From positions 1 through 64,000 of the forward strand of contig JAUXOG010000138.1 of NCBI GenBank assembly GCA_030682385.1: a stretch of 64,000 nt of DNA. The letters run 5' to 3'. Both the position numbers and the translations under genes were made by a program. The DNA is from Bacteroidota bacterium (GTDB lineage Bacteria; Bacteroidota; Ignavibacteria; UBA10030; BY39). The notes below the pieces were generated by a model. That model did no database searches. It was not told the DNA's origin and saw nothing but the letters and a program-made list of their open reading frames with translations. Shown here in pieces: positions 17,780 through 27,499 of this stretch. How positions within the stretch are numbered: the stretch's first letter is position 1; each line of letters opens with the position of its first letter.

Positions 17780-19594
17780 TCATTCAGAAGTCGGAATTTT
17801 ATCTCTTGCCATTTCCTGTTCTTTATATTGCAACTGATAAAGCTTGTGGTATATTCCGCCAATCGAAAGAAGTTCCTGATGTGTGCCCATCTCGCGTATT
17901 TCTCCTTTATGCAGAACGATGATTTTGTCTGCCCGCTGTATTGTTGATAAGCGATGAGCGATAACAATCGAAGTTCTTCCTTTTAAAAGTTTTTGTATAG
18001 CTTTTTGAATGAGCTGCTCGGACTCGGTATCAATGCTCGACGTGGCTTCGTCCAATATTAAAATTTTAGGATTGAATGCAAGCGCACGAGCAAATGAGAT
18101 GAGCTGTTTTTGTCCGACAGAAAGTGTTGCGCCTCGCTCTTTTACTTCTTCGCTATAGCGGTTGGGAAGTGTATCGATAAAATTATTTAAACCAACGACA
18201 CGCGCTGCCGCTTTTACACGGTCAATTTTTATTTTCTCGTTTCCTAAATTGATGTTCGATTTTATATCTCCCGAAAATAAAAACACATCCTGATGCACAA
18301 CTCCGATTTGCTTCCGCAATTGATTTTGGTCGACGTCTCTGATATCCATTCCATCAATCAGAATGTTACCTTTTTGGATATCGTAAAAACGTGTGAGGAG
18401 GTTGATGATTGTAGATTTTCCGGCGCCAGTATGTCCGACGATCGCAACAGTTTCGGCGGGATTAATTTTGAAAGAAACATTCTTCAAAATCCAATCCTGA
18501 TTTTCAGAACCGTCTTCAGGATGATTATATGAGAAACTAACATTTCTGAATTCAATTTCGCCGCGGATTGAATTTAATGAAATTGCATCTGGTTTTGATA
18601 CGATTGTCGGTTTTTCATCAAGAAGTTTGAAGATTCTTTCCGACGAAGCCATTGCGGTTTGCATGATGTTGTATTTTTCGGATAAGTCACGAATCGGACG
18701 CCAGAACATTTCGTTGAATTGGAAAAAAGCCATAACCGTTCCGATTGTTACTGTTCCTGTTAAAGCTTCGACACCTGAATACCAGATAATTAAACCGACA
18801 GCAATAGCGCCGATTAACTCGACGCTCGGATAGAAAACAGCATAATAAAAAATTGATTTGATGTTTGCATCTCTGTGCGATGCATTTATGCCGGTAAATT
18901 TATTGTAGGAAACTTTTTCGCGGTTAAAAATTTGATCTACCGACATTCCGGTTATATGTTCCTGCATAAACGTGTTAATGCGGGCAACCTGCAAACGGAC
19001 ATCACGATAAGTTTCGCGTGCCTTTCGGCGAAACAGAAATGTTGCATAAAATAAGAGTGGTAACACACTCAGCGAAATTAATGCAAGCTGCCAGTTCATT
19101 TGGAACATAAAGTACAGGATGCCGATGATAGTAAAGACATCGGTGAACACCATAACTACTCCCGACGAAAACATTTCGTTCAAAACTTCAACATCGTTTG
19201 TAACACGGGTTATCAGTCTGCCAATCGGGTTTTTGTCGAAGAACTTGATGTTGAGCCGCTGCAGGTGCTCGAAAATCTGCATACGCAAATCGAATATAGT
19301 CCGCTGACCAATCCACTGAGTAAGATAGGCGCTGAAGTATTGAACTACCCCACGCACAACCAGCACAGTAAAAAATAACAGAACAGTTAGAAGTAAACCA
19401 TGTTTATCACCGTTCGCAATGTTTACATCAACAGCAATTTTAGTAAAGTAGGGCCGGACTGCTTCCATTCCTGATACTATCATACTCAAGAAAATTCCGA
19501 GTGCAACATACCAGCGGTACGGTTTCAGCGACTTCAAAAGCCTCTTCATCAATCGTGTATCGTATGCTTTGCCGAGTACTTCTTCTTCGTGCAT
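17780..19594 (-). CDS. ABC exporter subunit, YheH/BmrD-like (transmembrane plus ATPase)
   Basis: A 604-residue type IV ABC exporter half: six transmembrane helices in about 20-320 and a nucleotide-binding domain in about 345-590. Walker A is GHTGAGKST, Walker B LILDEATSSID has the catalytic Glu, and the signature is LSVGQ rather than LSGGQ. With the related gene 450 bp upstream it should form a heterodimer in which this subunit supplies the non-canonical signature to the degenerate site. Substrates may be drugs or lipids. It is the last gene of the leftward operon, 53 bp after the four-helix gene. Confidence 0.88.
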   Translation of the reverse strand: MHEEEVLGKAYDTRLMKRLLKSLKPYRWYVALGIFLSMIVSGMEAVRPYFTKIAVDVNIANGDKHGLLLTVLLFFTVLVVRGVVQYFSAYLTQWIGQRTIFDLRMQIFEHLQRLNIKFFDKNPIGRLITRVTNDVEVLNEMFSSGVVMVFTDVFTIIGILYFMFQMNWQLALISLSVLPLLFYATFLFRRKARETYRDVRLQVARINTFMQEHITGMSVDQIFNREKVSYNKFTGINASHRDANIKSIFYYAVFYPSVELIGAIAVGLIIWYSGVEALTGTVTIGTVMAFFQFNEMFWRPIRDLSEKYNIMQTAMASSERIFKLLDEKPTIVSKPDAISLNSIRGEIEFRNVSFSYNHPEDGSENQDWILKNVSFKINPAETVAIVGHTGAGKSTIINLLTRFYDIQKGNILIDGMDIRDVDQNQLRKQIGVVHQDVFLFSGDIKSNINLGNEKIKIDRVKAAARVVGLNNFIDTLPNRYSEEVKERGATLSVGQKQLISFARALAFNPKILILDEATSSIDTESEQLIQKAIQKLLKGRTSIVIAHRLSTIQRADKIIVLHKGEIREMGTHQELLSIGGIYHKLYQLQYKEQEMARDKIPTSE

Positions 19595-19648
19595 AAATCA
19601 ATTGAAAATTAAAAAGTTAAAAGTAAAAAAGGGTGCCGACATATTAGT

Positions 19649-20002
19649 TTATTTTTTATTTTTCCTTAATTTACTGACGATTGCACCAAGCACTTTTTTT
19701 ATCTCTTCTGCTTCCGCAATAAGTCCATCGAGCTTTTCAGGTTCAGAAATATTCGAACCTTTGATCAACCTTAACCAATAATGTGTTTCACGTGCTTCTT
19801 TTAGAGATATGTTCAATTTATAAATAAAATCATCACTACTATAAGCAGCGACAGCTTCTTCTGCATTAGCGCCGATTGAAGTACCTGCACGCAATAACTG
19901 ATTTCCAAGAATATAATTTTCTTTTGTGCTATATAAAATTTTTGATAGCTGGATAATTCTTAGAGCAAATTTAAATGTCCTATCTTTAATATCTTGATAC
20001 AT
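19649..20002 (-). CDS. Four-helix-bundle protein (S23 / 23S rRNA IVS family)
   Basis: A 117-residue all-helical protein of the four helix bundle/S23 family, first seen in 23S rRNA intervening sequences and now found free in many Bacteroidota genomes. The start is set at 20002 (MYQDIKDRTFKFALRI) because GGAGG lies 4 bases upstream; an upstream in-frame start would add a poorly conserved 16-residue tail. Family marks are LLRAGTSIGANAEEA and SLKEARETHYWLRLI. Function is unknown. It is inserted between the two halves of an ABC exporter, with short AT-rich spacers on each side. Confidence 0.85.
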   Translation of the reverse strand: MYQDIKDRTFKFALRIIQLSKILYSTKENYILGNQLLRAGTSIGANAEEAVAAYSSDDFIYKLNISLKEARETHYWLRLIKGSNISEPEKLDGLIAEAEEIKKVLGAIVSKLRKNKK

Positions 20003-20046
20003 AATTCCTCCATTTTTAATTTTGATTTTTGAATTTTGAATTAGAC

Positions 20047-21807
20047 TCACATCTTCTCCAGCTCTTGTTCTAACAATTGCTTAGCATACAAATCGGCATA
20101 AATACCACCAAACCCGACTAATTCCTCGTGAGTGCCTCTCTCGACGATAGTACCTTTATCCAACACTACAATCAAATCGGCATCTTTCACAGTCGAAATT
20201 CGATGGCTGATAATTATGCTTGTGCGATTCTGCATCACCCGTTTCAGACTTTTTAAAATTTCTTCTTCGGTGTATGTATCAACCGCTGAGAGTGCATCGT
20301 CCAAAATCAAAATTTTCGGATCGCGGATAATAGCACGTGCGATACTCGTGCGTTGTTTCTGTCCCCCCGAAAGTGTTATTCCCCGTTCACCGATTAAAGT
20401 TTCGAACTGCAATGGAAATTCGTTTACATCCTTCGTCAGTTGCGCCGCCTCGGCAGCTTGAATAACTTTGCTTCCGTCTTCCCCATTAATTCCATAAGAG
20501 ATATTATTTGAAATCGTATCTGAAAATAAAAATGTTTCCTGCGGAACAAAGCCGATATTCGAGCGCAGCACTTCAACAGGAATTTCTTTTATATTCACAC
20601 CATCAATCAGCAGTTCGCCGCCGGTTACATCATACAAACGTGAAATCAAACTTATCAATGTTGATTTGCCGGACCCTGTGTAACCCACGACTGCAACCGT
20701 CATTCCCCTTTCAACTTTAAGATTGATATTTTTAAGAGTCGGTTGCGGACTGCTCTTATGTTTGAATGTTACGTTTCGAAATTCTATAGTCCCGAAAATA
20801 TTTTCTACCGAGTGATTTGTATTTTCGTCGTCTTTAATTTCGGGTTGAGTATCAAAAATTTTTCCGAGCCGCCCCATTGATGCCGCGCCCTGCTGCAGAA
20901 GATTTATAACCCATCCGAACGCAATCATGGGCCAGATCAACATAATCAGATAAGCAAAGAAAGCTGTCAGCGTTCCGATAGTCATCTTCTCTTCAATCAC
21001 CCGTATGCCGCCGAAGTAAATAGAAATAACGAGGGAGATACCAACTAACAAAAACATCGTGGGCCAAATTATGGCTTGATACTTTGCAAGAACCAAATTT
21101 TTCTTTAAATATTCCCAGCTTAAATTTTTGAATAATTCGATTTCGTAATCTTCACGCACATAAGCTTTCACAACTCGGATGCCCGATAAATTTTCCTGTG
21201 CGCGCGTAGTTAATTTGCTGTACTGTTCCTGCCGTTCCTGAAATTTTATGTTAATCAATTTTCCCAACTTGAAAACAGCCAACGAAACGAGAGGTAGTGG
21301 AATTAAAGCAAGAAGTGTCAACTGCCAATCTTTTATCAACATCATTGTAAGCACCATAACAAACGTAACGAAAGTATCGGAGGGATACATAATGCCGGGA
21401 CCGACTACATTGCGGACGGCTCCGATGTCGTTTGTTGCATGCGCCATTAAATCGCCCGTTGGAGTGTTTTGGAAAAACGAGTGAGATAATTTTTGGATAT
21501 GTTTAAGAAAGTCGTTACGCAGATCGAATTCAATGTGGCGCGAAACGACGATAATTGTTTGCCGTGTTGCGAACGACAACACACCGGCGACAACAGTAAA
21601 TCCGACAATCGCCGCAGCATAAATTAACAATTGAAATGAATCGAGTGTGTGCGTATCAATTCCGTACTTCAAATCATCAATTGCTTTTCCAATGAAGTGG
21701 GGTTGGATTACGGTAAAAATATTACTCCCAACAATTGCAATCAGACCGATGAGAAGTGTTTTCTTGTATCGTAAAAGATATGGGAGAAGCCGAAGCAGCG
21801 ATTTCAT
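20047..21807 (-). CDS. ABC exporter subunit, YheI/BmrC-like, degenerate catalytic Glu
   Basis: A type IV ABC exporter half of 586 residues if started at the ATG at 21807 (MKSLLRLLPYLLRYKK). A TTG 36 bases upstream would overlap serS and is less likely. Six transmembrane helices precede a nucleotide-binding domain with Walker A GYTGSGKST and canonical signature LSGGQKQR. Walker B reads LILDDALSAVD: Asp replaces the catalytic Glu, the hallmark of the BmrC-type subunit of asymmetric heterodimeric exporters. The second half is the gene at 17780. Separated from it by the four-helix gene. Confidence 0.88.
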   Translation of the reverse strand: MKSLLRLLPYLLRYKKTLLIGLIAIVGSNIFTVIQPHFIGKAIDDLKYGIDTHTLDSFQLLIYAAAIVGFTVVAGVLSFATRQTIIVVSRHIEFDLRNDFLKHIQKLSHSFFQNTPTGDLMAHATNDIGAVRNVVGPGIMYPSDTFVTFVMVLTMMLIKDWQLTLLALIPLPLVSLAVFKLGKLINIKFQERQEQYSKLTTRAQENLSGIRVVKAYVREDYEIELFKNLSWEYLKKNLVLAKYQAIIWPTMFLLVGISLVISIYFGGIRVIEEKMTIGTLTAFFAYLIMLIWPMIAFGWVINLLQQGAASMGRLGKIFDTQPEIKDDENTNHSVENIFGTIEFRNVTFKHKSSPQPTLKNINLKVERGMTVAVVGYTGSGKSTLISLISRLYDVTGGELLIDGVNIKEIPVEVLRSNIGFVPQETFLFSDTISNNISYGINGEDGSKVIQAAEAAQLTKDVNEFPLQFETLIGERGITLSGGQKQRTSIARAIIRDPKILILDDALSAVDTYTEEEILKSLKRVMQNRTSIIISHRISTVKDADLIVVLDKGTIVERGTHEELVGFGGIYADLYAKQLLEQELEKM

Positions 21808-21826
21808 AAAAACTTTCTGAAGCAAA

Positions 21827-23089
21827 TCATCCGATGATTTCAAATCCTGTATATTTGTGCAGAACTTTCGGAATAATGACTTTCCCTTCGGGAGTTTGGT
21901 AATTTTCTAAAATTGCAGCCACAACGCGTGGAAGTGCGAGTGCCGAACCGTTTAATGTATGCACAAATTCCGGCTTGCCGCCATCGGGACGAAAACGTAC
22001 GTTGATGCGGCGGGCTTGGAATGATTCGAAGTTGCTGATAGAGGAAACTTCCAACCAACGCTTTTGTCCGGTCGCCCAAACTTCTAAATCATACTTTTTA
22101 GATTGAGTGAAACCCATATCGCCCGTGCACATTAAGAGGACGCGATAAGGTAGATTTAATTTTTGAAGAAGATTTTCAGCGTCTGCGCGTAATCCATCGA
22201 GTTCGTTGTAAGAAGTTCCGGGATGAACAAATTTTACAAGTTCAACTTTATCGAATTGGTGCAAGCGGTTCAAACCACGAACATCTTTTCCGTAAGAACC
22301 GGCTTCGCGGCGAAAGCAAGGTGTGTATGCACAGTATTTCAGAGGTAAATTTTTCTCTGCAAGAATTTCGTCGCGATGAATATTAGTTACAGGAACCTCG
22401 GCAGTCGGTACTAAATATAATTCATCTCGATCCACAACGTACATCAAATCTTCTTTGTCGGGAAGCTGACCTGTTCCGATCGCGCTTGCAGTATTGATCA
22501 TCAACGGCGGTTGTAGTTCAACATATCCTGCATTATGAGCTTCGTCCAAAAAGAAATTAATTAAAGCACGCTGCAACTTTGCACCGGCGCCGCGATAAAG
22601 CGGAAAACCTGCACCTGTAATTTTTACGCCCGATTCAAAATCAATTATTCCTAACTTCTCTGCTAATTCCCAATGCGGTTTCGGTTCAAAATCAATTTCA
22701 TTTACTTTTCCCCACGAAAAAATAACTTGGTTATCTTCGGGTTTATGTCCTTCGGGAACTGAAGGATGCGGAACATTCGGAACTGAAAGCAGAAGCTTGT
22801 TAAAACTTTCTTCGATCTGCCTCAAATCGTCGTCCATTGTTTTAATTTCGTCCTTCACTTTATTCATCTCGGCAATGGCAGCAGTTGCATCTTCTCCGGC
22901 TTTTTTCATTTTGGCAATTTGTTCGGAAACAACATTCCGTTGATTTTTTAAAACTTCAACTTTTTGAATAAGAGCACGCCGTTTCTCATCCAATTCTAAA
23001 ATTTCATCTATTCTATCGACATCCCCTTTCTTGCGGATTCCTTCTTTTACAAGTTGTGGATGTTCGCGAATGAATTTTATATCTAACAT
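21827..23089 (-). CDS. serS: Serine--tRNA ligase
   Basis: A 420-residue class II aminoacyl-tRNA synthetase. The N-terminal long antiparallel coiled coil (about 27-105) grips the tRNA-Ser variable arm. The catalytic core has motif 2 CFRREAGSYGKDVRGLNRLHQF (key residues FRREAG and RLHQF) and motif 3 LNGSALALPR. Length is typical. It lies 17 bp after the rfbD-like gene and 19 bp before the ABC exporter start. Confidence 0.97.
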   Translation of the reverse strand: MLDIKFIREHPQLVKEGIRKKGDVDRIDEILELDEKRRALIQKVEVLKNQRNVVSEQIAKMKKAGEDATAAIAEMNKVKDEIKTMDDDLRQIEESFNKLLLSVPNVPHPSVPEGHKPEDNQVIFSWGKVNEIDFEPKPHWELAEKLGIIDFESGVKITGAGFPLYRGAGAKLQRALINFFLDEAHNAGYVELQPPLMINTASAIGTGQLPDKEDLMYVVDRDELYLVPTAEVPVTNIHRDEILAEKNLPLKYCAYTPCFRREAGSYGKDVRGLNRLHQFDKVELVKFVHPGTSYNELDGLRADAENLLQKLNLPYRVLLMCTGDMGFTQSKKYDLEVWATGQKRWLEVSSISNFESFQARRINVRFRPDGGKPEFVHTLNGSALALPRVVAAILENYQTPEGKVIIPKVLHKYTGFEIIG

Positions 23090-23106
23090 AAATTCTATTA
23101 TCCTTT

Positions 23107-24036
23107 TTAGATTATATGATATTCTTTATTTTTCTGTTGATGGTAAAATTGATTTTGGAAAACCGTCAAACCATTTTCAACGTTCGACATTTTCAGATTC
23201 AACTCGGTTTCAGCTTTTAAAATAACGAAGCCCGATTTCAGAGGTCGTAACGCCGGTTGTTTCAAGATTGAAGTTTTTATTGGAGTTATCAGATCTTTAT
23301 TGAACTTAAATTTTTTCGCTAATGCTAATGCAAAACCGTACCGGCTGATCAATTCGCCGCCGGTAATATGAAAAAGTCCTGAACGATTGTATTCAACGAT
23401 CTTTAAAACAGCATAAGCTAAATCGTCAACTAACGTCGGATTACCAATTTGATCGTCCACAACGCGAATTTGTTTGTTCTCGCTCAAATTGTTAGCTAGC
23501 CAAAGTGCGAAATTATCTTTCACCTGATTCGCAATTCCGTAAAGTATCATCGTTCTGATAATTACATTAGGAATTCCTGAAAGCTTTAAAACATTCTCAC
23601 TTGCCAACTTCGTCCTGCCGTAATATGAAATTGGATTGGGTGTTTCTGATTCGGAATAAGGTCCGTTCTTTCCATCGAAAACATAATCGCTTGAAAAGTG
23701 AATTACTTTCGCACCTACCATTTTTGCACCGTAAACAAGGTTTTCAACTCCGCTTACATTGACTTTCCAGGCAAGCGCTCTGTCAGTTTCGCATAAATCC
23801 ACATTAGTTACGGCGGCTGTATTGATGATTACATCTGGTTGAACTGAGTCGATAAATTTTAATACCGAAGATCGTTTCGTAATATCCAACTGGTGATAAG
23901 GAAAATCTTTTTCATCTAAAAAAGATTTTTCCTCAACTGAAACATTGAAAATATCATACTGTTTACTTTTAGAGAAAAGTGTAGTTATCTTCTGTCCTAA
24001 AAGTCCGTTGCTTCCAACGACTAAAATACGTTTCAT
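23107..24036 (-). CDS. dTDP-4-dehydrorhamnose reductase-like SDR (RfbD family)
   Basis: A 309-residue extended short-chain reductase. The NAD(P)-binding motif GSNGLLGQK lies at residues 8-16, YVFDGKNGPYSE is typical of RmlD, and the catalytic YYGRTK (YxxxK) lies near 150. It would reduce dTDP-4-dehydrorhamnose to dTDP-rhamnose for surface polysaccharide. No rfbA/B/C genes are adjacent, so the sugar substrate is not certain; some RmlD-family proteins are MAT2B-like. It sits 2 bp after dapD in the dap operon. Confidence 0.82.
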   Translation of the reverse strand: MKRILVVGSNGLLGQKITTLFSKSKQYDIFNVSVEEKSFLDEKDFPYHQLDITKRSSVLKFIDSVQPDVIINTAAVTNVDLCETDRALAWKVNVSGVENLVYGAKMVGAKVIHFSSDYVFDGKNGPYSESETPNPISYYGRTKLASENVLKLSGIPNVIIRTMILYGIANQVKDNFALWLANNLSENKQIRVVDDQIGNPTLVDDLAYAVLKIVEYNRSGLFHITGGELISRYGFALALAKKFKFNKDLITPIKTSILKQPALRPLKSGFVILKAETELNLKMSNVENGLTVFQNQFYHQQKNKEYHII

Positions 24037-24038
24037 AC

Positions 24039-24878
24039 TTATCTTAAACTTTCTTCAAGAGCTGTAGAAGCATCCGTTTTTTCGTCACGATATTTTACAA
24101 TCACCGGAGTATAAACCGAAATTCCATTAATTTTTCCCCACTCGCTTGAAATAGGCCGCGAACCGGGAACTACAACTGCATTTTCGGGAATTATCAAAGG
24201 TGCTTGGTGTGTCTTTCTATAAATTTTATTTTTTACAGCATCATAAACCGGCGTTGAACCTGTGATGAACACACCCGTTGCAATTACGCAACGTTTTTGC
24301 ACGATCGTCCCTTCGTAAATACCGCAGTTACCACCAATGAGAACATCGTCCTCAATGATAACAGGCATCGCACCTACCGGCTCAAGAACGCCGCCAATTT
24401 GTGCGGCTGCGCTAACGTGAACCCGTTTACCTATTTGCGCACACGAACCAACCAACGCATGCGAATCAATCATCGTTCCTTCGTCAACATAAGCGCCGAT
24501 GTTTATGTAAGCCGGCGGCATCATTACTACACCCTTTGCCACATAAGCTCCGTCGCGAACAGCACTTCCGCCGGGAACGATACGCACGTTATCTTGTATC
24601 TCAAAGTTTTTTAACCTCATTGTATGTTTATCGAAATACTGAAACAACTCGTCGGTTGAATATTCAGTTAACAAACCAATACGGAAGCCGAGCAGTATTC
24701 CTTTTTTCACCCACGTATTCACTCTCCATCCGCTGCTATCTTGTTCAGCCGATCTGACTTCGCCGCGGTTTAATAACTCTTTAAGTTCTTTAAAAACTAT
24801 GTGAGCTTCTGTGCGATTGAGTTGATTGAGCGGCTCGGAAAATAGTTGTTCTATTTTTTCCTGTAAAGAAGTGTGCAT
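24039..24878 (-). CDS. dapD: 2,3,4,5-tetrahydropyridine-2,6-dicarboxylate N-succinyltransferase
   Basis: A 279-residue left-handed beta-helix succinyltransferase of the lysine/diaminopimelate pathway. The N-terminal helical domain is followed by hexapeptide repeats from about 105, with [22 protein letters not shown]-type segments ([26 protein letters not shown]) and [17 protein letters not shown], all diagnostic for DapD. It follows dapA by 20 bp. Its presence means the organism uses the succinylase branch to make diaminopimelate for peptidoglycan. Confidence 0.95.
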   Translation of the reverse strand: MHTSLQEKIEQLFSEPLNQLNRTEAHIVFKELKELLNRGEVRSAEQDSSGWRVNTWVKKGILLGFRIGLLTEYSTDELFQYFDKHTMRLKNFEIQDNVRIVPGGSAVRDGAYVAKGVVMMPPAYINIGAYVDEGTMIDSHALVGSCAQIGKRVHVSAAAQIGGVLEPVGAMPVIIEDDVLIGGNCGIYEGTIVQKRCVIATGVFITGSTPVYDAVKNKIYRKTHQAPLIIPENAVVVPGSRPISSEWGKINGISVYTPVIVKYRDEKTDASTALEESLR

Positions 24879-24898
24879 ATTTCGGATTTCGGATTTTA

Positions 24899-25792
24899 TT
24901 ATATCAGTTTTAATTCTTTCAATATCTTTTCTAACTTCGGACGATGTTTATCGCTTAACGGAACAAGCGGCAGACGGTATGCTTCTTCAATTTTCCCCAT
25001 CATAGCGAGTGCTGATTTTACAGGAATCGGGTTCGATTCAATGAAGTTAAAATTCATTAACGGTAAAAGTTTGTTGTGTAACTTTGCCGCTTCGTTAAAT
25101 TTACCATTTAATGCAAGTCGGGTCATTTGAGAAAACATTTTTGGAACTTCATTTGCGACCACGGATATAACTCCATCGGCACCCAGGGAAACAAGTGGAA
25201 GTGTGATAGCATCATCGCCCGACCAGACTGCAAAACCTTTCGGACGGTTACGAAGGATTTCCATAATTTGTGTGAAATTGCCGGATGCTTCTTTAACTCC
25301 AATCACGTTCGGAATTTTTTCAGCAATCCGAAGAATGGTTTCAGCTTCGATGTTGCTTCCTGTTCTACCGGGGACGTTATAAACTACTATCGGTACACCT
25401 GTTTCTTCTGCAATTATTTGGTAGTGGCGGAAGAATCCTTCTTGAGTCGGCTTGTTGTAATATGGACCGACGGATAAGATTGCATCGGCTCCTGCTTGAA
25501 AAGCCAAATTGGAAAGTTTGATGGCTTTGCTTGTATCGTTAGAGCCGGCGCCCGCAACTATTTTTGCTCGTTTTCGTGCAGTATCAGCAACAATTCGGAT
25601 TACATCTATTTGCTCGGCTTCGTTCAGTGTGGCACTTTCGCCGGTAGTGCCTGTAGGAATTATTGCTTCAACTCCGTTCTTAATTTGGAACTCGACTAAA
25701 TTGCGAAGCGCCTTTTCGTCAATCGTTCCGTTTGTTTTGAAGGGTGTAACTAACGCAGTTCCTGTTCCTTTAAATAATATTTCTCTTTTCAT
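24899..25792 (-). CDS. dapA: 4-hydroxy-tetrahydrodipicolinate synthase
   Basis: A 297-residue TIM-barrel aldolase condensing pyruvate with aspartate semialdehyde. The Schiff-base Lys167 is in IGVKEASG, Tyr138 in YNVPGRTG and the TGTTGES motif is near 47-53. Length is normal. It lies 32 bp after dapB and 20 bp before dapD; with them it forms the diaminopimelate core of this operon. Confidence 0.97.
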   Translation of the reverse strand: MKREILFKGTGTALVTPFKTNGTIDEKALRNLVEFQIKNGVEAIIPTGTTGESATLNEAEQIDVIRIVADTARKRAKIVAGAGSNDTSKAIKLSNLAFQAGADAILSVGPYYNKPTQEGFFRHYQIIAEETGVPIVVYNVPGRTGSNIEAETILRIAEKIPNVIGVKEASGNFTQIMEILRNRPKGFAVWSGDDAITLPLVSLGADGVISVVANEVPKMFSQMTRLALNGKFNEAAKLHNKLLPLMNFNFIESNPIPVKSALAMMGKIEEAYRLPLVPLSDKHRPKLEKILKELKLI

Positions 25793-25824
25793 AAAATTAA
25801 TCCATTATTTTTTCTTTGTGATTT

Positions 25825-26562
25825 TTATATTGAGGTCATAACATCTTTCATAGTAAACACACCTTTTTTACCGTTGAGCCATTCGGCTGCTAACAGCGCA
25901 CCGAGAGCGAATCCTCTGCGGTTTTTTGCTGTATGAGTCAACTCAATACAATCAAAATCGGAATCGAATAAAACAGTATGCTTACCGACGCAAGAACCAA
26001 CACGAGTTGATGTTATATGCAATTGATCAGATTTCATTTTCGAGTGTGCAGTTTCTTGCAGCATCTCTTTCTTCCGCTTCACGTTTTGCGTTATTATCTG
26101 TCCTAACACTAACGCAGTTCCGCTTGGGCTATCAGCTTTTTGTTTATGATGGATTTCCGAAACCATCATATCATACTCATCAAAATTATTAAAAATACTC
26201 GATGCAGTATTTATTATGCGGTAAAAGATGTTTATTCCCAAAGAAAAATTCGGTGAATAAAGTAAACCGATGTTGTTCTTCTTCACAATCTTCTTTACAT
26301 CTTCAAGTTTATCGAACCACCCGGTTGTTCCAACCACAATATTTTTTCCGGCATTTGCAACAGCTTCAATATTATCGAAAACCACTGAGGGCGTCGTGAA
26401 ATCGATGCATACATCAATATTTTTCAGATTTTGTTTAGTCAGTGCAAGCGAATTGTAATTTTCTTCTTCTGTAATTATTTTTTTAACAGTTGAACCTTTT
26501 TCGACTGCAACTTCCTCGATAGCTTTACCCATCTTACCATAACCAATTATAGCAATATTCAT
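25825..26562 (-). CDS. dapB: 4-hydroxy-tetrahydrodipicolinate reductase
   Basis: A 245-residue NAD(P)H-dependent reductase. The Rossmann motif IIGYGKMGKAIEE is at the N-terminus, the substrate/catalytic EIHHKQKADSPSGTA segment is near 160-174, and VGTTGW near 80 binds the cofactor. Typical of the shorter DapB of Bacteroidota. It lies 11 bp after the PfkB-kinase gene. Confidence 0.95.
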   Translation of the reverse strand: MNIAIIGYGKMGKAIEEVAVEKGSTVKKIITEEENYNSLALTKQNLKNIDVCIDFTTPSVVFDNIEAVANAGKNIVVGTTGWFDKLEDVKKIVKKNNIGLLYSPNFSLGINIFYRIINTASSIFNNFDEYDMMVSEIHHKQKADSPSGTALVLGQIITQNVKRKKEMLQETAHSKMKSDQLHITSTRVGSCVGKHTVLFDSDFDCIELTHTAKNRRGFALGALLAAEWLNGKKGVFTMKDVMTSI

Positions 26563-26573
26563 ATTATCTCCAT

Positions 26574-27497
26574 CTATTTTTTATTTTCATTAATTTTAAA
26601 TTTCGATAGTCGATCAATTTCGTTCGACGATTTAAAAGTTGCATTCATAGCAGCAACCTCATTCGCGTATTCCGTTGATATCTTTTCGTCTTTAGCACGG
26701 ATATATTTTGCGCAGTAGGCGGCTGCAAAAACATCGCCGCAACCGGTTGAATCCAATGTCCGTTCGGTTTCGATGCCCGCAAAATCAAACCGCTCAATGT
26801 GTTTATGTTCATCTTTGAAAAGTGTACATCCTTTTGAACCCCGTGTTATAATTACGTTGTTCGTATTCAATGCTGTTATTTGTTTAATCAAATACTCTTC
26901 GTCGGGCTTTTCATTTGCAAGTCCGGCTGTTTCTTCTTCGTTCATCTGAACTGTGTGCAGCATAAACAACCATCGCCGCCAATCGGGTATCGACCGGCGA
27001 TACCGTTTTCCGTCTTCATTAATTCCTAAGGATAAACTGTGGACATCTAAAAAAACCGGTATCTTTTCTTCTCGTACAGCCATTCTAATTTCATCTAAAG
27101 TTTCGAGTGTAATATCAAAACCCGAAATCATATTTATCAAAATCATATTTGTATCAAGATACGGTTTTATTTTTTTAAAAGGAATTGGTTTGGCAATGTC
27201 CTTTGAACACTCGATGCGGTGATTATTATCCTGATAGTAGAGATGAACCTGATTCGTTTGCCCATCGGTTTTAAAAATCCCGGAAGTATCTACGTTTTTG
27301 TAGGCACTTAGCCGTTCAATCAACTGTGGATAATCTTTGCTTCCGATACCGAACACGGGAAAAATTTTCGTGTTTGAATCGGCAATGTTTGCAAGAGCGG
27401 CGAGCGAATAAAAAATTCCGCCGTAACCTTGCGATTCGCTACCGTCGGCGTGATGAATTACATCGAGGCAAATATGTCCGACTACAGTAATTAACAT
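26574..27497 (-). CDS. PfkB-family carbohydrate/nucleoside kinase
   Basis: A ribokinase-fold kinase. I start it at the ATG at 27497 (MLITVVGHICLDVIH, 307 residues), which has an AAAGGT ribosome-binding site and leaves 2 bp after the HisA-like gene; an upstream in-frame start would overlap that gene by 40 bp. The first PfkB signature region is YGGIFYSLAALAN. The second is DSTGCGDVFAAAY, where the catalytic Asp of the G-x-GD motif is retained. The phospho-acceptor is unknown; close coupling with a HisA-like TIM barrel hints at a phosphorylated ribosyl or sugar intermediate. Confidence 0.8.
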   Translation of the reverse strand: MLITVVGHICLDVIHHADGSESQGYGGIFYSLAALANIADSNTKIFPVFGIGSKDYPQLIERLSAYKNVDTSGIFKTDGQTNQVHLYYQDNNHRIECSKDIAKPIPFKKIKPYLDTNMILINMISGFDITLETLDEIRMAVREEKIPVFLDVHSLSLGINEDGKRYRRSIPDWRRWLFMLHTVQMNEEETAGLANEKPDEEYLIKQITALNTNNVIITRGSKGCTLFKDEHKHIERFDFAGIETERTLDSTGCGDVFAAAYCAKYIRAKDEKISTEYANEVAAMNATFKSSNEIDRLSKFKINENKK

Positions 27498-27499
27498 TT

